From: Bin80 sp965203305
GTDB lineage: Bacteria; Bacteroidota; Rhodothermia; Rhodothermales; Bin80
Direction of reading: 5' to 3'
NCBI GenBank assembly: GCA_965203305.1
Contig: OZ241874.1
Coordinates: 2,604,001-2,668,000, forward strand
DNA length: 64,000 bases
The translations under genes and the position numbers were made by a program. Positions 26,466 through 36,315 of this stretch are shown here, in pieces; position 1 is the stretch's first letter, and each line of letters starts with the position of its first letter. Under the pieces are notes generated by a model that did not search any database, was not told the DNA's origin, and worked only from the letters and a program-made list of their open reading frames with translations.

Positions 26466-27592
26466 CTCCTTTTCTGTATGATGACTATACCTCGTACACT
26501 CCTCGGACGGAAGGGATCAAGTACATCGGATCCAAACTCAAGCTGCTTCCCCATATTCTGGAGATGATTTCTGGAACGGGTGCCCGTGTTGTTCTGGATG
26601 GATTTTCCGGTTCTACCCGCGTATCACAGGCTTTGGCAAAATTGGGGTACCGGGTGATCTGCAATGACATATCGGTATGGTCGGAAGTGTTCGGAATCTG
26701 TTACTTGCTGAATCGGAGCCCAAGGGATACGTATCGGACTCTGATTCAGGAACTGAGAGATGCCCCGCCCCGAGAGGGATGGTTTACTCATCACTATGGT
26801 GGGGACAGTAATGGCGGGAGATCCGTTCAGAAAGACGGGGGCAAGCGTCCCTGGCAAATCCACAATACCATGAAACTGGACGGCATACGAGATAAAATAG
26901 ATCAGATGGATATGCAACCGGTGGAGAAGGCCGTCGCATTAACCAGTCTCATCCTCGCGCTGGACAAGGTGGACAACACATTAGGACACTATGTTTCTTA
27001 TCTTCGGGAATGGGCACCAAGATCCTACAAATCTCTGCAACTTGAAGTCCCTCGTCTCTTTCAGAATGACAGCCAGCATGTGGTAACGAGGAAAGATATC
27101 TTTGATGTTGCAAATGAATATGCTGACCTAGCATACTACGATCCTCCCTATGGATCAAACAACGAGAAGATGCCTCCCTCTCGCGTCCGGTATGCATCCT
27201 ACTACCACCCCTGGACGACCATTTGCCTGAATGACAAGCCGCCCCTGTTTGGCAGGGCCAATCGGCGGACTGATTCTTCCGATCAACAAGCGGGATCTGT
27301 TTTTGAGGAGTTCAGGCGCAACTCCGAGACGGGCAAATTCATCGCAGTGGAATCCATTGAGCGACTGATCAAGCATACTCGGGCGAAATGGATTTTACTA
27401 TCTTACAGTTCTGCGGGACGAAGTACAGCCGAGGAGTTGCACGAGATTCTGAGTGCCAGTGGAGATTTAGTGAAAGTCCGAAAGATTGATTACAAAAAGA
27501 ATGTCATGGCAGATATGAGATGGACCCGCGAATGGGTGAATGATTCTGGCGAGGGACATCAGGAATTTCTGTTTTTGCTCAACAAGGGATAA
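26459..27592 (+). CDS. D12-class DNA N6-adenine methyltransferase
   Basis: 377 residues from ATG 26459 (MLTPFLYDDY), chosen because GGAGGA lies 9 bases upstream and KYIGSKLKLLPHI, the family's N-terminal block, follows. The AdoMet site is VLDGFSGSTRVSQALA (about 46-60) and the catalytic motif IV is YYDPPYGSNN (DPPY at 228-231). These define a Dam/D12-type enzyme that methylates adenine in a specific short DNA site. It is coupled to the upstream nuclease candidate and is followed after 13 bases by a third gene, so the three probably form one operon. The gene appears intact. Confidence 0.9.
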   Translation: MLTPFLYDDYTSYTPRTEGIKYIGSKLKLLPHILEMISGTGARVVLDGFSGSTRVSQALAKLGYRVICNDISVWSEVFGICYLLNRSPRDTYRTLIQELRDAPPREGWFTHHYGGDSNGGRSVQKDGGKRPWQIHNTMKLDGIRDKIDQMDMQPVEKAVALTSLILALDKVDNTLGHYVSYLREWAPRSYKSLQLEVPRLFQNDSQHVVTRKDIFDVANEYADLAYYDPPYGSNNEKMPPSRVRYASYYHPWTTICLNDKPPLFGRANRRTDSSDQQAGSVFEEFRRNSETGKFIAVESIERLIKHTRAKWILLSYSSAGRSTAEELHEILSASGDLVKVRKIDYKKNVMADMRWTREWVNDSGEGHQEFLFLLNKG

Positions 27593-27605
27593 AATCGGGA
27601 GCTGC

Positions 27606-28277
27606 ATGAAGATTGAACCGTACTATGCAATGGATCTGGTCACGTTTCTGGGGATGTATGCAGTAAAAATTGGCTGCTTTGAACCAAAAGCTGTTCATGC
27701 ACAAGATGATGGAGAAGCTGTGTGGAAGGCCCTGGAATCTTCTCCCGCGAGAAGTGTTGTCCAGAGCGAGGGACTTGAACTAAGATGGATCAATGGAACC
27801 ACTGCAAGGAGTGTCAGAACATGGAGGCTAGGGATCGGGCGACATTTTCTCGTTTCCGTATCGAGAATAGACTTTGTTGAAAATCATTATACCGACTATT
27901 ACAAGGTTCGTGTGTCCAAATTCATATTCATGCCAGCGGAGAAGACAAACCTTGACCAAGTCGTTCCTCAGCCGGAAGGATTCGAGTCAATTCCTGTGGG
28001 GATTCTCGAGAATCCTGATCGTGATCAGGGGGAAGCACATGCGGAGGAGTTGTTTGAGTACTTGCATGATGAGATATGGCGGAGAGATAAAGCCCGAACG
28101 ATAGATGACATGGAGAATTTCAGAAACACTGCACATGCATGTTACGCAAGAAAAGAATTGTCTCTGAATTTGTATGCAGAACTGTTACGGATTATCCATA
28201 TTCGCACCGTGGAGATACATAGAGACCCTGACTATCACCTGCTCCTGAAGCAGGAATGCTCTGGAAGGGACGACTGA
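27606..28277 (+). CDS. Hypothetical protein, third gene of the R-M operon
   Basis: 223 residues beginning MKIEPYYAMDL; no family recognised. It is soluble and acidic, with a beta-rich middle (WRLGIGRHFLVSVSRIDF) and a helical C-terminus (AEELFEYLHDEIW...YAELLRIIHIRTVEIH). No nuclease or helicase motif is visible. The 13-base spacing from the methylase gene suggests co-transcription and a role linked to restriction, for example control or specificity, but this is inference from position. Confidence 0.65.
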   Translation: MKIEPYYAMDLVTFLGMYAVKIGCFEPKAVHAQDDGEAVWKALESSPARSVVQSEGLELRWINGTTARSVRTWRLGIGRHFLVSVSRIDFVENHYTDYYKVRVSKFIFMPAEKTNLDQVVPQPEGFESIPVGILENPDRDQGEAHAEELFEYLHDEIWRRDKARTIDDMENFRNTAHACYARKELSLNLYAELLRIIHIRTVEIHRDPDYHLLLKQECSGRDD

Positions 28278-28862
28278 GGATACGGTATGTTCATGTGAGG
28301 ATTTGTACACATTTCTCGTGATCTTTCGGACGAGCCTGCGGATCCACATGATGGAAACAGAGCTGGGGGTCAATGAGCAACGGATACACGAAATATTTGG
28401 GGCTCTCCACTAAATTTTGAGAAGATTCCTTTCTTTTCTCCCCATTGATCATAGGCATCTTCTACCCTCCATTGTGCCTGTGCATCTATATTGGCAATCT
28501 GGCATGGTGCAGTCAGCAAGAACAGTGCTAAAGTTCTCATAATCATCTTGTTTGTCTCGTGCCAACTACAACCATTGCAAGCAAAGGACAACCCGCCCTT
28601 TCTTGACACTATCAGTGGCAAGGTTGTTCACATGGAGTATGTATTGCGGCAAACCGATCTGTCTATTCCACTCAATTCGACCGGTGAATCTGAAGTTATT
28701 CGTCCGGTCAAATCCGAGGAGATCAGTCCTCTTTCTAGTTCGGTCATCTGCTATATATTTCATCTTGGAATCAAGAGATTTGCTCCGTCATGATGTTGGT
28801 TTGGAACAGTTGGCTCTGGATTCCATGGCCCGGATGGTCGGGGAATACACTGGTAGTGCCCG
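28278..28862. other. 585-bp stretch without a convincing gene
   Basis: Open frames on both strands are short and contradict each other. One minus-strand frame (28370-28621) has a signal-peptide-like segment MIMRTLALFLLTAPCQ and one plus-strand frame (28491-28793) has VLIIILFVSC, but neither has other coding support. Nothing else is seen. Confidence 0.5.
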
Positions 28863-31800
28863 TCACTGTAAACCATCTGTCAAAATCAGTCCTGCAGGGG
28901 GGAATTTCCAGTCTTTTTCATTGGCTGCCGACATATCAAGACGCTTCAAGAAAGTACCCATATCATTGATTTCAAAGAAGAAAATGGAAGCCTGTGGTTG
29001 ACCATGAGTGTGGAATATCCGTCTATTTTTGGCATTTCTGACTGGCCAAAAAGCACTGCTGCCTCCATATTCCCCATTATTGGCAACGATTACCAGCTGG
29101 AACATGTGATAGTATAGTGCCAGCGACATCTGGTCGAATGTTTGAATATCCTGATTGAGTGCAGGAATTGCCAAGATATCCGACTTGTCTCTAAGATCCG
29201 AAATAAGAGCCAAGTCTGTCGCGTCATAGCTTATAGCCGTCGTCAGCCAGGCTGGTCGGTAACTGTCTATTCCACAGTGTGGGTAACCAATCAACCACTG
29301 GCAGGGTCGAAATCCTTGAAGAGCAAAATTTCCTTCATCACCGAAATTTTTCTCATTTGGGGCAAGATGTTTCTTCCCCTGACGACGAGTCTTGATCTGA
29401 AATCCGCCCGTATCCGACCGCTCGGGAATAATCCACAGTGCCGAGTTGACTGGATACTTCGCATCAGGAATTTTCTCATAAGTCAATCCGGCAAGTATGA
29501 TTGTTTTGTGCTTGCGCACGAATGGGATCAGATGGGTTTTAACATCCTTCGGGTGAACGGACAGTTCGGGAAGAATCAGCCAGTCAAGGTGACCCTTGCG
29601 ATCCTTCTGTATATGTGTTTCTCTCAGGATTAGCATGCGCTCCACAGCAGACAGTGCTGCGGACAAGTGATTACGGTGCTTTCTCCGAGTCTCTGAATCG
29701 TTCAGTGCCAAGTCATTGATCTTGAAGTCTCTGTCCTTCGGAATTACCGTCTGGACTACACAAGCATAAAACGGCCTTTGAGCCTTCACCTTTTCCAGCG
29801 GCTTAATTTGGAGTGGCATGACCAATACACCAGCAGCCTTGCCATATTGCTGCTCAAGATGCTCCATCCTGTTCTTGATCTTTGACATCGTCTCTTCAAT
29901 CCCATTCCTGATCCACTTGAACCTTCTTGAAATACGACATCCGGGCCAGCTCAAGAGCGCAAACAAAAACTCTTCAACCCAGTCTGTGATGGGCACCCAG
30001 TCGTCTCCGAAGGCTTGTTGACCATTGTACAGTCCATACAGACGCTGATACCAATGGCTCACAATCGGGCGATAGATTGGTTGGGATTCTTTCCAACTAG
30101 CCTGGCGTACAGTACACGTAAAGTCTTGGTGTCTTGAGAGAATGAATCGCAACAGAAAACCAAGCTGAAACCGCCATTGCTCGTCATCATCACACCAGGA
30201 AGGAACTTGGTACAAGGAGCCAGATACGCTGGCTTGACTACTCCTGATTTGCAACTTCCCGATTGCGGCAATCTCTTGGCTCTCATCGAGCTTCAGTATA
30301 ACCTGCACCGGCGTGATCACTTCGGGCGGCGAATCTAACTGATTCCACTCTTCAAGGAAGGCACATGCAAAACGAAGAAGGGAAAGTTCATTGCGAAGCA
30401 ATCCATTCGGTGGCCCGTACAGAACCTCCTTGGCTAGTGATGGACGGACACCGTCAGAATTATCCCGGGACAGACAGATGTCTTCAAGAATTCGTGCAGG
30501 AAGGTCTTTGAAGCGGGAACCATTCGTATCATCTTCAAGAAGTTCAACAAGAAACGACGGATCTCGTCGGGCGAGTTCTCGTTTTCTTGATGGATTGAGA
30601 CCAGCACGAGTCAGCTCAACCGCTCGGTCCCGATCCATAAATGTACGCCTGGCCAGTACCGCAAATGTCGCAAAATCCGCACTTGGTAGATGATTTCCGT
30701 TGCCAGATAGAAACTGAATCAACTTGTGATAATACTGTAACTCCGGCACCTTTTTAATCCGTGCCAAGGGTATTCTGTGAGGATCATGGGATGCAAGAAA
30801 TAGCAAGGCCTGCTGTCGGAGATACCATGGGATTTCTCCGTCTGGTAAATTCACTAGACGAGAGGCCTCAGAACATAGTTCTTTCCGGTAGAGCTGAAGA
30901 TCAATGTTTGATGGAAGTGAATCCGTGTCTTGCACCATCCCGGTCTCCGTGGCTCCTGCAAGGAGTACCTCCGCAAGGCAGTACCAAGCGACATACCTCG
31001 GCAACTCTTGCTCATCTGTATTTTCTGTGAGCGGCCTTAGCAGAGAGAGAACACTGCATAGCACTTCGGCATCTGGCCAGAGGTCAAGCCCAATCCGCAG
31101 GAGGCGGATATTGGACGGGTCCTCCACCCACTTTTTGATCAGAAGATGTGCAAATATTTGCACATCTTCGTCCAGTTCTTGGCAAGTTCGTGCTGAACAC
31201 CAGCTCACGACAGGCCTAGTATCATCAGTATCGGATGAAGGAGCATTATCTGGGGGATCGTCTTCAAGCAACGGCCTGAGAGAACGAAATGTAGTCCTGT
31301 ATCGGTTGGCACTGAATCTGGCGACTGTCGCATCCTTAACATCTGGAATGGGGGCGAGCTTCCATCCACTGTCACCATCAGAACCCAAGGCATCCTGTGA
31401 CCGCATCAAGCCTTTTATTGCGTCAAGTATCTCCCATCCACCAAGTGAATCAAATCCCCCTGAAACTGCGGATTGGATACGGTTCATCTTCTCTCTGTGA
31501 CGCACCACCGGTTGTTCTCCTCTATGTCTACGAATGTGTGACTTCTCACTGGACAATGCAAGTCCTTGGGTGTTCTCTTTCAATCGTTCTTGAAGCCAGT
31601 CGCAAATCTTGTTCTTGTGTTTATCATCCGTTGCGTCCTCAAAGTCTTGGCTAATTCTGACAACCAATCTCAAGTCATCCACATACCGGCATACATCCTC
31701 TAGCCAGATACCAGAGGATATCTCTGTTCCGATTGCTTCACGGAGTGCATTATCAAACTGTATCAGAAAAAGATTCGCGAAAAAGCCAGAAGCGACTAGG

Positions 31801-32636
31801 CCCTGAGGCAGTGCCACCCGCGTGAAATCTCCAAATCCTGCCTTCTCTGCGTAGTTTTGAGATTTATCCTCATCCCAGAGGTGCCATCCCCAGTCAAATA
31901 CTGATTTGGCAAGAGAAAAGAATTCTGGGACTGTATTTTCGGGGCAAACATGTGCAATTGACTTGATAAGCGAATCTGGTCGTACGCGGTCATAGAACTG
32001 CTGGAGATCTGATTCAATGATATAAACCTGCTTCTCATCCTTTTTCAGAATTTCATCTGCCACGATTTCAGATCGGGTAAGGAATGTACGATAATCCTGG
32101 AAGTAGGCACGGTAGAGTTTGGCAGAACCCCAGCGGTGGCGCAACTTTCCACGAATATCATCACAGAAAAGGCGATTACCGTAGGAAGTCACCTGTTTTC
32201 GCTTTTCTGGGCGGTGCACTGACACCCTTGGATCTCCCTGCAGTGTTTCCACCCGGTCAGCCAGGCACAGCATCAGTGCCGTTGCCATCACCTGATCTGG
32301 CAAACTGACATGAGCAAGTGGTCGGAGCCGTGAAGAGGTTTTTCCCTCTTTTGCTGGCCCAGGTTTCCATACACCCTCGTGTACTGCCCAACTCTGGCTC
32401 TTGGGGGCAGGAACAATACGCAGAGGATCGTTCCGCCAACTGTCTGGAGATTCCTTGAGACGCTTCTGAATTTCTTCGAGAAATGTCTGCAGATTCACAG
32501 TTGCATAGTCAAGGACAAGTGTGTCCGCAAACGAGTTGTGACTGCGGATATGGCGTACGGTTTTCTTCCATGCCTGGATGAGTACATACTCTTGGGACAG
32601 GATTTCCAGATTCGGCTCAAGAACTTTTGGTGCCAT
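28863..32636 (-). CDS. Defence reverse transcriptase-nitrilase fusion (DRT1/UG1-like)
   Basis: 1257 residues. The reverse transcriptase region covers about 100-390: motif A-like SDLQQFYDRV (about 209-218), motif B-like ALPQGLVASGFFANLFL, and the catalytic YVDD box at 318-321 (CRYVDDLRLV). A helical middle of about 550 residues follows. The C-terminus, about 960-1240, is a nitrilase-like domain: LDWLILPELSV with the Glu, RRQGKKHLAPNEK with the Lys, and TTAISYDATD where the catalytic Cys is usually found, here Ser. RT-nitrilase fusions are the hallmark of the class 1 'unknown group' retroelements used as DRT type 1 phage defence, which act as single genes. The frame is intact from ATG 32636. 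Position next to Zorya and restriction genes supports a defence role. Confidence 0.88.
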   Translation of the reverse strand: MAPKVLEPNLEILSQEYVLIQAWKKTVRHIRSHNSFADTLVLDYATVNLQTFLEEIQKRLKESPDSWRNDPLRIVPAPKSQSWAVHEGVWKPGPAKEGKTSSRLRPLAHVSLPDQVMATALMLCLADRVETLQGDPRVSVHRPEKRKQVTSYGNRLFCDDIRGKLRHRWGSAKLYRAYFQDYRTFLTRSEIVADEILKKDEKQVYIIESDLQQFYDRVRPDSLIKSIAHVCPENTVPEFFSLAKSVFDWGWHLWDEDKSQNYAEKAGFGDFTRVALPQGLVASGFFANLFLIQFDNALREAIGTEISSGIWLEDVCRYVDDLRLVVRISQDFEDATDDKHKNKICDWLQERLKENTQGLALSSEKSHIRRHRGEQPVVRHREKMNRIQSAVSGGFDSLGGWEILDAIKGLMRSQDALGSDGDSGWKLAPIPDVKDATVARFSANRYRTTFRSLRPLLEDDPPDNAPSSDTDDTRPVVSWCSARTCQELDEDVQIFAHLLIKKWVEDPSNIRLLRIGLDLWPDAEVLCSVLSLLRPLTENTDEQELPRYVAWYCLAEVLLAGATETGMVQDTDSLPSNIDLQLYRKELCSEASRLVNLPDGEIPWYLRQQALLFLASHDPHRIPLARIKKVPELQYYHKLIQFLSGNGNHLPSADFATFAVLARRTFMDRDRAVELTRAGLNPSRKRELARRDPSFLVELLEDDTNGSRFKDLPARILEDICLSRDNSDGVRPSLAKEVLYGPPNGLLRNELSLLRFACAFLEEWNQLDSPPEVITPVQVILKLDESQEIAAIGKLQIRSSQASVSGSLYQVPSWCDDDEQWRFQLGFLLRFILSRHQDFTCTVRQASWKESQPIYRPIVSHWYQRLYGLYNGQQAFGDDWVPITDWVEEFLFALLSWPGCRISRRFKWIRNGIEETMSKIKNRMEHLEQQYGKAAGVLVMPLQIKPLEKVKAQRPFYACVVQTVIPKDRDFKINDLALNDSETRRKHRNHLSAALSAVERMLILRETHIQKDRKGHLDWLILPELSVHPKDVKTHLIPFVRKHKTIILAGLTYEKIPDAKYPVNSALWIIPERSDTGGFQIKTRRQGKKHLAPNEKNFGDEGNFALQGFRPCQWLIGYPHCGIDSYRPAWLTTAISYDATDLALISDLRDKSDILAIPALNQDIQTFDQMSLALYYHMFQLVIVANNGEYGGSSAFWPVRNAKNRRIFHTHGQPQASIFFFEINDMGTFLKRLDMSAANEKDWKFPPAGLILTDGLQ

Positions 32637-33033
32637 GTCTCAGATATTAAATGTGCCAAATAGTTTGCATTGCTTGTGAGGAGATGGTGCCAATGTCAGT
32701 TGGAAAACGTATGATCTGAATGACGGCTGGCTAGGGGATTTCTCTTATCTCTATCCACTTTATCTATACGATCATGTTCCAACAGGATTTTTTTTCAGGA
32801 TATGGATCAGATGCTTCCGCAGGCAGGCGAGGCAGGGGCCCTTGTACGATTGAATGAGGCACGAACTTTCTTTTTAAATAAAATTCTCACTCCAAATCCT
32901 GGTGATCTGTAACATTCAGCAGTGTTGAAGTCAAGTAGTATCATATTCAGTTTCAGTCAAAAAATTCACGGAATTTAGAACTGACTAGCCTTCAAGGCAG
33001 AAGTGTGGGACAAGGTCACCCCATCCCGTTCAG
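32637..33033. other. 397-bp AT-rich gap
   Basis: No gene, repeat or RNA recognised. The part next to 32637 must hold the promoter of the RT-nitrilase gene. Confidence 0.5.
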
Positions 33034-33489
33034 TTATAATCGGTCAAGTCGGCTTATCGTATTTCTGTGATCTTTCGCGAATTTCTGAGCATTGGCGACG
33101 CAACGCTCCGCCTGTTTTGCAGCACGTTCTGCAAAGCCTGCACTTCCCCGAGGCCATCTTGTGCTTATAATTTTCACATTTATTGAAACACATTCCTGAA
33201 TAATTTCCTCAAATCGCAACACTTGGACCCTCAGAAAATTTTGAAAACTTACTATGGCCCGCTCCACTTTTCCAGATTGCACCTGAGCCATTGCATATCT
33301 TCTCCGAGTCTCTGCCTCTTTGAGCATCTCAGTGCTCTCCCCAAGGCGGGCCTGTGTTGATTCCATCAGTCTCAGCAACTCCTGCTCTGCTCCTTGACGA
33401 TTCGATTGTGCACTCGCATCCGTCAGAATTGGTACAGCAGATAGCAAGAGAGTGGTAATGGCCAGAAGGAGGGTTCTACGCTTTTTCAT
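33034..33489 (-). CDS. Small exported hypothetical protein
   Basis: 151 residues with a signal peptide (KKRR then LLLAITTLLLSAVPIL, cleavage near ASAQ). The mature part is helical and charged, with heptad-like spacing (LRLMESTQARLGESTEMLKEAETRRR), two Cys in the second half and no recognised family. It is isolated between the RT-nitrilase gene and the GmrSD remnants. A periplasmic coiled-coil protein is the most that can be said. Confidence 0.6.
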   Translation of the reverse strand: MKKRRTLLLAITTLLLSAVPILTDASAQSNRQGAEQELLRLMESTQARLGESTEMLKEAETRRRYAMAQVQSGKVERAIVSFQNFLRVQVLRFEEIIQECVSINVKIISTRWPRGSAGFAERAAKQAERCVANAQKFAKDHRNTISRLDRL

Positions 33490-33697
33490 GAGTTATTTTT
33501 CGCGTTTCCAGGGCGTGCTAGCTTCTCCTACAGAGTCAGAGCCCACGAAAATACTGAATCTAGGGATTAAATCAGTTCAAGTGAGTCGGTTGATAGGATA
33601 GACACCTTACGAAATAATCCTGGTAGTTCTACTCCGAGAAGATAGCCATACAGAGCCATCCCTAAGCGAGGCTATCGATCTTTCCATCCAAGCTCTC

Positions 33698-33979
33698 TCA
33701 AATATCCAATTGACATGGGAATATACTCTGCTTTTGCCGTTTTATCACTGAGGAGATTTTCAAGATGGCAACTGATGCGCAGTGTCCGTCACATATGAAA
33801 ATAGGAGATGATCGGTCCGGGGAAGAAACCGAGGTCCCATCAACGAAGCACTTGGAAGCCATTAAGACATAAATTATCTCTCTATCCTGTTTATAGGATA
33901 CATGTCTGCCAAAATCATGATGGATTCCTGCGTCCTTTTCCCTTGTTGACTGTAACCTGTCCATTTCATTACTAATCAT
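33698..33979 (-). CDS. Hypothetical protein, last gene of the GmrSD operon
   Basis: 93 residues beginning MISNEMDRLQSTREK. Its ATG overlaps the end of the 31-residue membrane-protein gene by 8 bases. No family recognised. A different frame at its 3' end carries the natural-looking string HLENLLSDKTAKAEYIP and GYLRELGWKDR to a TAG, so a frameshift near 33760-33790 may have changed the original C-terminus. Low confidence that the annotated end is the ancestral one. Confidence 0.35.
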   Translation of the reverse strand: MISNEMDRLQSTREKDAGIHHDFGRHVSYKQDREIIYVLMASKCFVDGTSVSSPDRSSPIFICDGHCASVAILKISSVIKRQKQSIFPCQLDI

Positions 33980-34067
33980 TTTGCCTCCACATGGTGATCA
34001 CGGAAAGGACAGCGATAAGTCCGCCCACAATATAAAATTGAGAGATGACAGGGAAATAGACTCTCAT
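33972..34067 (-). CDS. 31-residue single-span membrane protein
   Basis: MRVYFPVISQFYIVGGLIA followed by VLSVITMWRQND and TAG. Its ATG overlaps the TGA of the GmrSD C-terminal half (ATGA) and its own stop overlaps the next ATG. It has one membrane segment with a short basic/acidic tail. The tight overlaps on both sides are the main evidence that it is a real small gene. No homologue is claimed. Confidence 0.5.
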   Translation of the reverse strand: MRVYFPVISQFYIVGGLIAVLSVITMWRQND

Positions 34068-34952
34068 GCCTGATCCCCCCTCTCATCGTCAGTTTGAAAT
34101 CGGTTAGACCTACCTTTCCAAGGCCATATCTCACAGACTTTTTCTGCCACCCAGTACATCCGGTCAATCATCTCTCCTTCTCCCCATTTCCTATGCGATT
34201 GCGCCAAATTCCTAGTCATCGGGATATGACTGTGCAAATAGATTTCTCGCTTCTCTGCATAGGGAAGATGCCGTGTTACCTTGTGCATCTCCTTGTCAAC
34301 CAGTGCAAGATTTCCGAAACTGTGGCCGTAGGACTGGAGAATTTCCTCTCCGTCATCCCCGAAATGGTTGATCCATTCTTCCACGGATTCTACAGGTATA
34401 ATGTATTCTAGTGTTGTATCTTCCATCTTATTCAAGCGCGAGTCGTAGGCTCTGTCGTTGATTGTGCAAAGAATGGATTCCCCTGCCTTCCAAGTACGTC
34501 CTCCGCTCACTCTTCTTTCTTGTATGTTGTTTCGGATGTCCTTTTTGGTGGGAACGGCATTCCCGGTGTGCCCCAGTTCCCCAATTTTGTTGACCCAATA
34601 GCTCCCGTAGGTGTCTGTTGAGTAGACAGGGACTCTACTGTGGGCAAAAACTATCATTTGCTTGGACAAGGGAGAGGGGTTTCTGTTAGCACACCACAAT
34701 CGCGTAAACCAAGTACTGATGGCTTCCAGCACCTGGATCAGTTCGTTCCTGTGGCACCCCGTTTCATCTGCGCAGACGGCATCGGCAAGAAGCCTGAGGG
34801 TAAACGGTTGGTGGACATCCATTCTGAGCGTCTGCAGATGCCTGAGAATCCGGGCAACCTTTATGTTTTCATGCTCCCTGCCCGACCCTGTGATCTGCCC
34901 GTACAGCTCTGCCATACTTGCCAGTTCCTGACATAGGGTATCCTGTTTTTTC
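34064..34952 (-). pseudogene. GmrSD-like gene A, C-terminal part (split by nested IS)
   Basis: About 295 residues in the same frame as the N-terminal part at 39251-40104 once the 4290-bp insertion and one 8-bp duplication are removed. It aligns with gene B (41166-42887): LC.EL...A.LYGQITG.G and HRPFTLRLL/HQPFTLRLL, then a DUF1524 (HNH-like) C-terminal region with GNLALVDKEMHKVTRHLPY.EKR. The motif that reads LEHVMP in gene B reads LEYIIP here, so the first HNH His is a Tyr. GmrSD enzymes cleave DNA with modified (glucosylated) cytosines using NTP. The ORF's apparent start at 35005 lies in the insertion sequence and is artificial. Confidence 0.85.
34945..34952. repeat. Left 8-bp target duplication of ISL3-A
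   Basis: GTTTTTTC at 34945-34952 matches GTTTTTTC at 39243-39250. It directly abuts the element ends on both sides. Confidence 0.9.
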
Positions 34953-35015
34953 GGTACTAGTGCAATTCGTGTGAAAAACGTATTTTTAGAGCTTCCATTA
35001 ACCATTCAAGAAATT

Positions 35016-35591
35016 ATGAATACCAAGGCAAATTTTTTTCACGAGACATTGTTCCTGGGAGAGGACTGGGTTGTTGATGAGGTTACGACGGAGGAGTCCA
35101 CAGAGACGATTCATGTCTACATTTCCCATGCTGGCGGGGAGGTCGTCTGTCCAGAGACGGGAGAGCGTGGACCGGCCTATGACTTGCGGAAATCGCGTCA
35201 GTGGCGCCATCTGGATCATTTTCAATACACGTGTATTCTTCACTGTCGGGTTCCACGGAGCAAGTCATCGGCCGGGGTCAAAACTATTCGGATTCCATGG
35301 GCATCAGTGTCGGATCGCTTCACCCACATGTTTGCATGCAGGGTGATTGACGTACTGAAAGCAACGGAGAGCCAGAGCAAGACGGCACAGCTGATGGGGT
35401 GCAACTTTCGGCTGGTTCACCGGGTGATGCATCGGGCGGTAGACCGGGGCATGGAACGCCGGGTTGTGGAGGAGTTCAGGCATTTGAGCATAGACGAGAA
35501 GGCGTTTGCCAAGCGGTATCAGTTTGCGACTATCGTGAGTAACGGGGACTTGGGATATGTGATTGATTTGGCGGAAGGACGCGACGAAAAG
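35016..35591 (+). pseudogene. ISL3-A transposase, N-terminal part
   Basis: 192 residues from MNTKANFFHETLFLG. The ISL3 blocks are YDLRKSRQWRHLDHFQY, IRIPWASVSDRFTHMF and the first catalytic Asp in HLSIDEKAFAKRYQF. The usual zinc-binding Cys pairs are weakened: CPETGE in place of CPxCG, and PRSKSSAG where most members have Cys. The frame joins exactly to the C-terminal part at 38595 when IS66 and one 8-bp repeat are removed, giving 397 residues in all. Confidence 0.88.
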
Positions 35592-35858
35592 GTATCCGTC
35601 CGAACAGCCTCCATATAAGCTGTCAGGGGGGATACGCTGGTATGGTGGATTTGTGCCTTCCTGAGTCCACTCTGTGACCGAGGGGTGGTCGTGTTATCGG
35701 TCTGCGGGTTCCTCTGGCAGTCTGTTGTCTCTTCGTGATTCCATGCCGGGGATTTTTCCTGGAGGATGGAGTCGCTGTACTGGAAGCTGATCTTGGGTGG
35801 GGATGGATTCAAGAACAGTATTTATATTTATGATGCATAAATTTGCACTTTAGTATTT

Positions 35859-36315
35859 TATACGGATCGCGGACTGCGCAAGTGCCGGGCGGATGAGAGC
35901 CTGCTGACCCATCTGGTGCTCTCCAAGTATCTCTATCACCTCCCGATTGAGCGGATCGTGAAGCAGCTGCATCTGGAATCTGGCGTACAGATTTCCAAGT
36001 CCACGGCAACGGACTGGGTACACCTGGTGGCCTCCCGGCTGGATCGCCTGAACCATCCCCTGCGCATGGAAGTGCTGGCAGATGGCTATATTCAGGCAGA
36101 CGAAACCCGCATTCTGGTGCAGGATCGGGCGAAAAGCAGGGCCAGTGGGACCTATCACAGGGGCTGGTATTTTTTCTATACCTGTCCCATCTCCAGACTG
36201 ATCCTGGTGGATTACCAGCCAACGCGTTCCCGGGCAGGGCCGACGGAAATGCTGGAGGGGTTCCGGGGAGAGTTGCAGACCGACGGCTATGCGGTCTACC
36301 ATCAGTTTGGAAAAA
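35859..36315 (+). pseudogene. IS66 TnpC transposase, N-proximal part
   Basis: From about 35859 the frame reads TDRGLRKCRADESLLTHLVL then YHLPIERIVKQLHLESG, DGYIQADETRILV with the catalytic Asp, and DGYAVYHQFGK. A TAA lies just upstream and the usual first about 130-150 residues are missing. The sequence from 35592 to 35858 shows no matching frame. The frame continues into the part at 37723 once ISL3-B and one 8-bp repeat (1407 bp, 469 codons) are removed. Confidence 0.82.

Noticed and set aside
34945..35005. Met at 35005 as the start of a separate DUF1524 protein
   Set aside because: The first residues come from the end of ISL3-A; the frame belongs to the split GmrSD gene.
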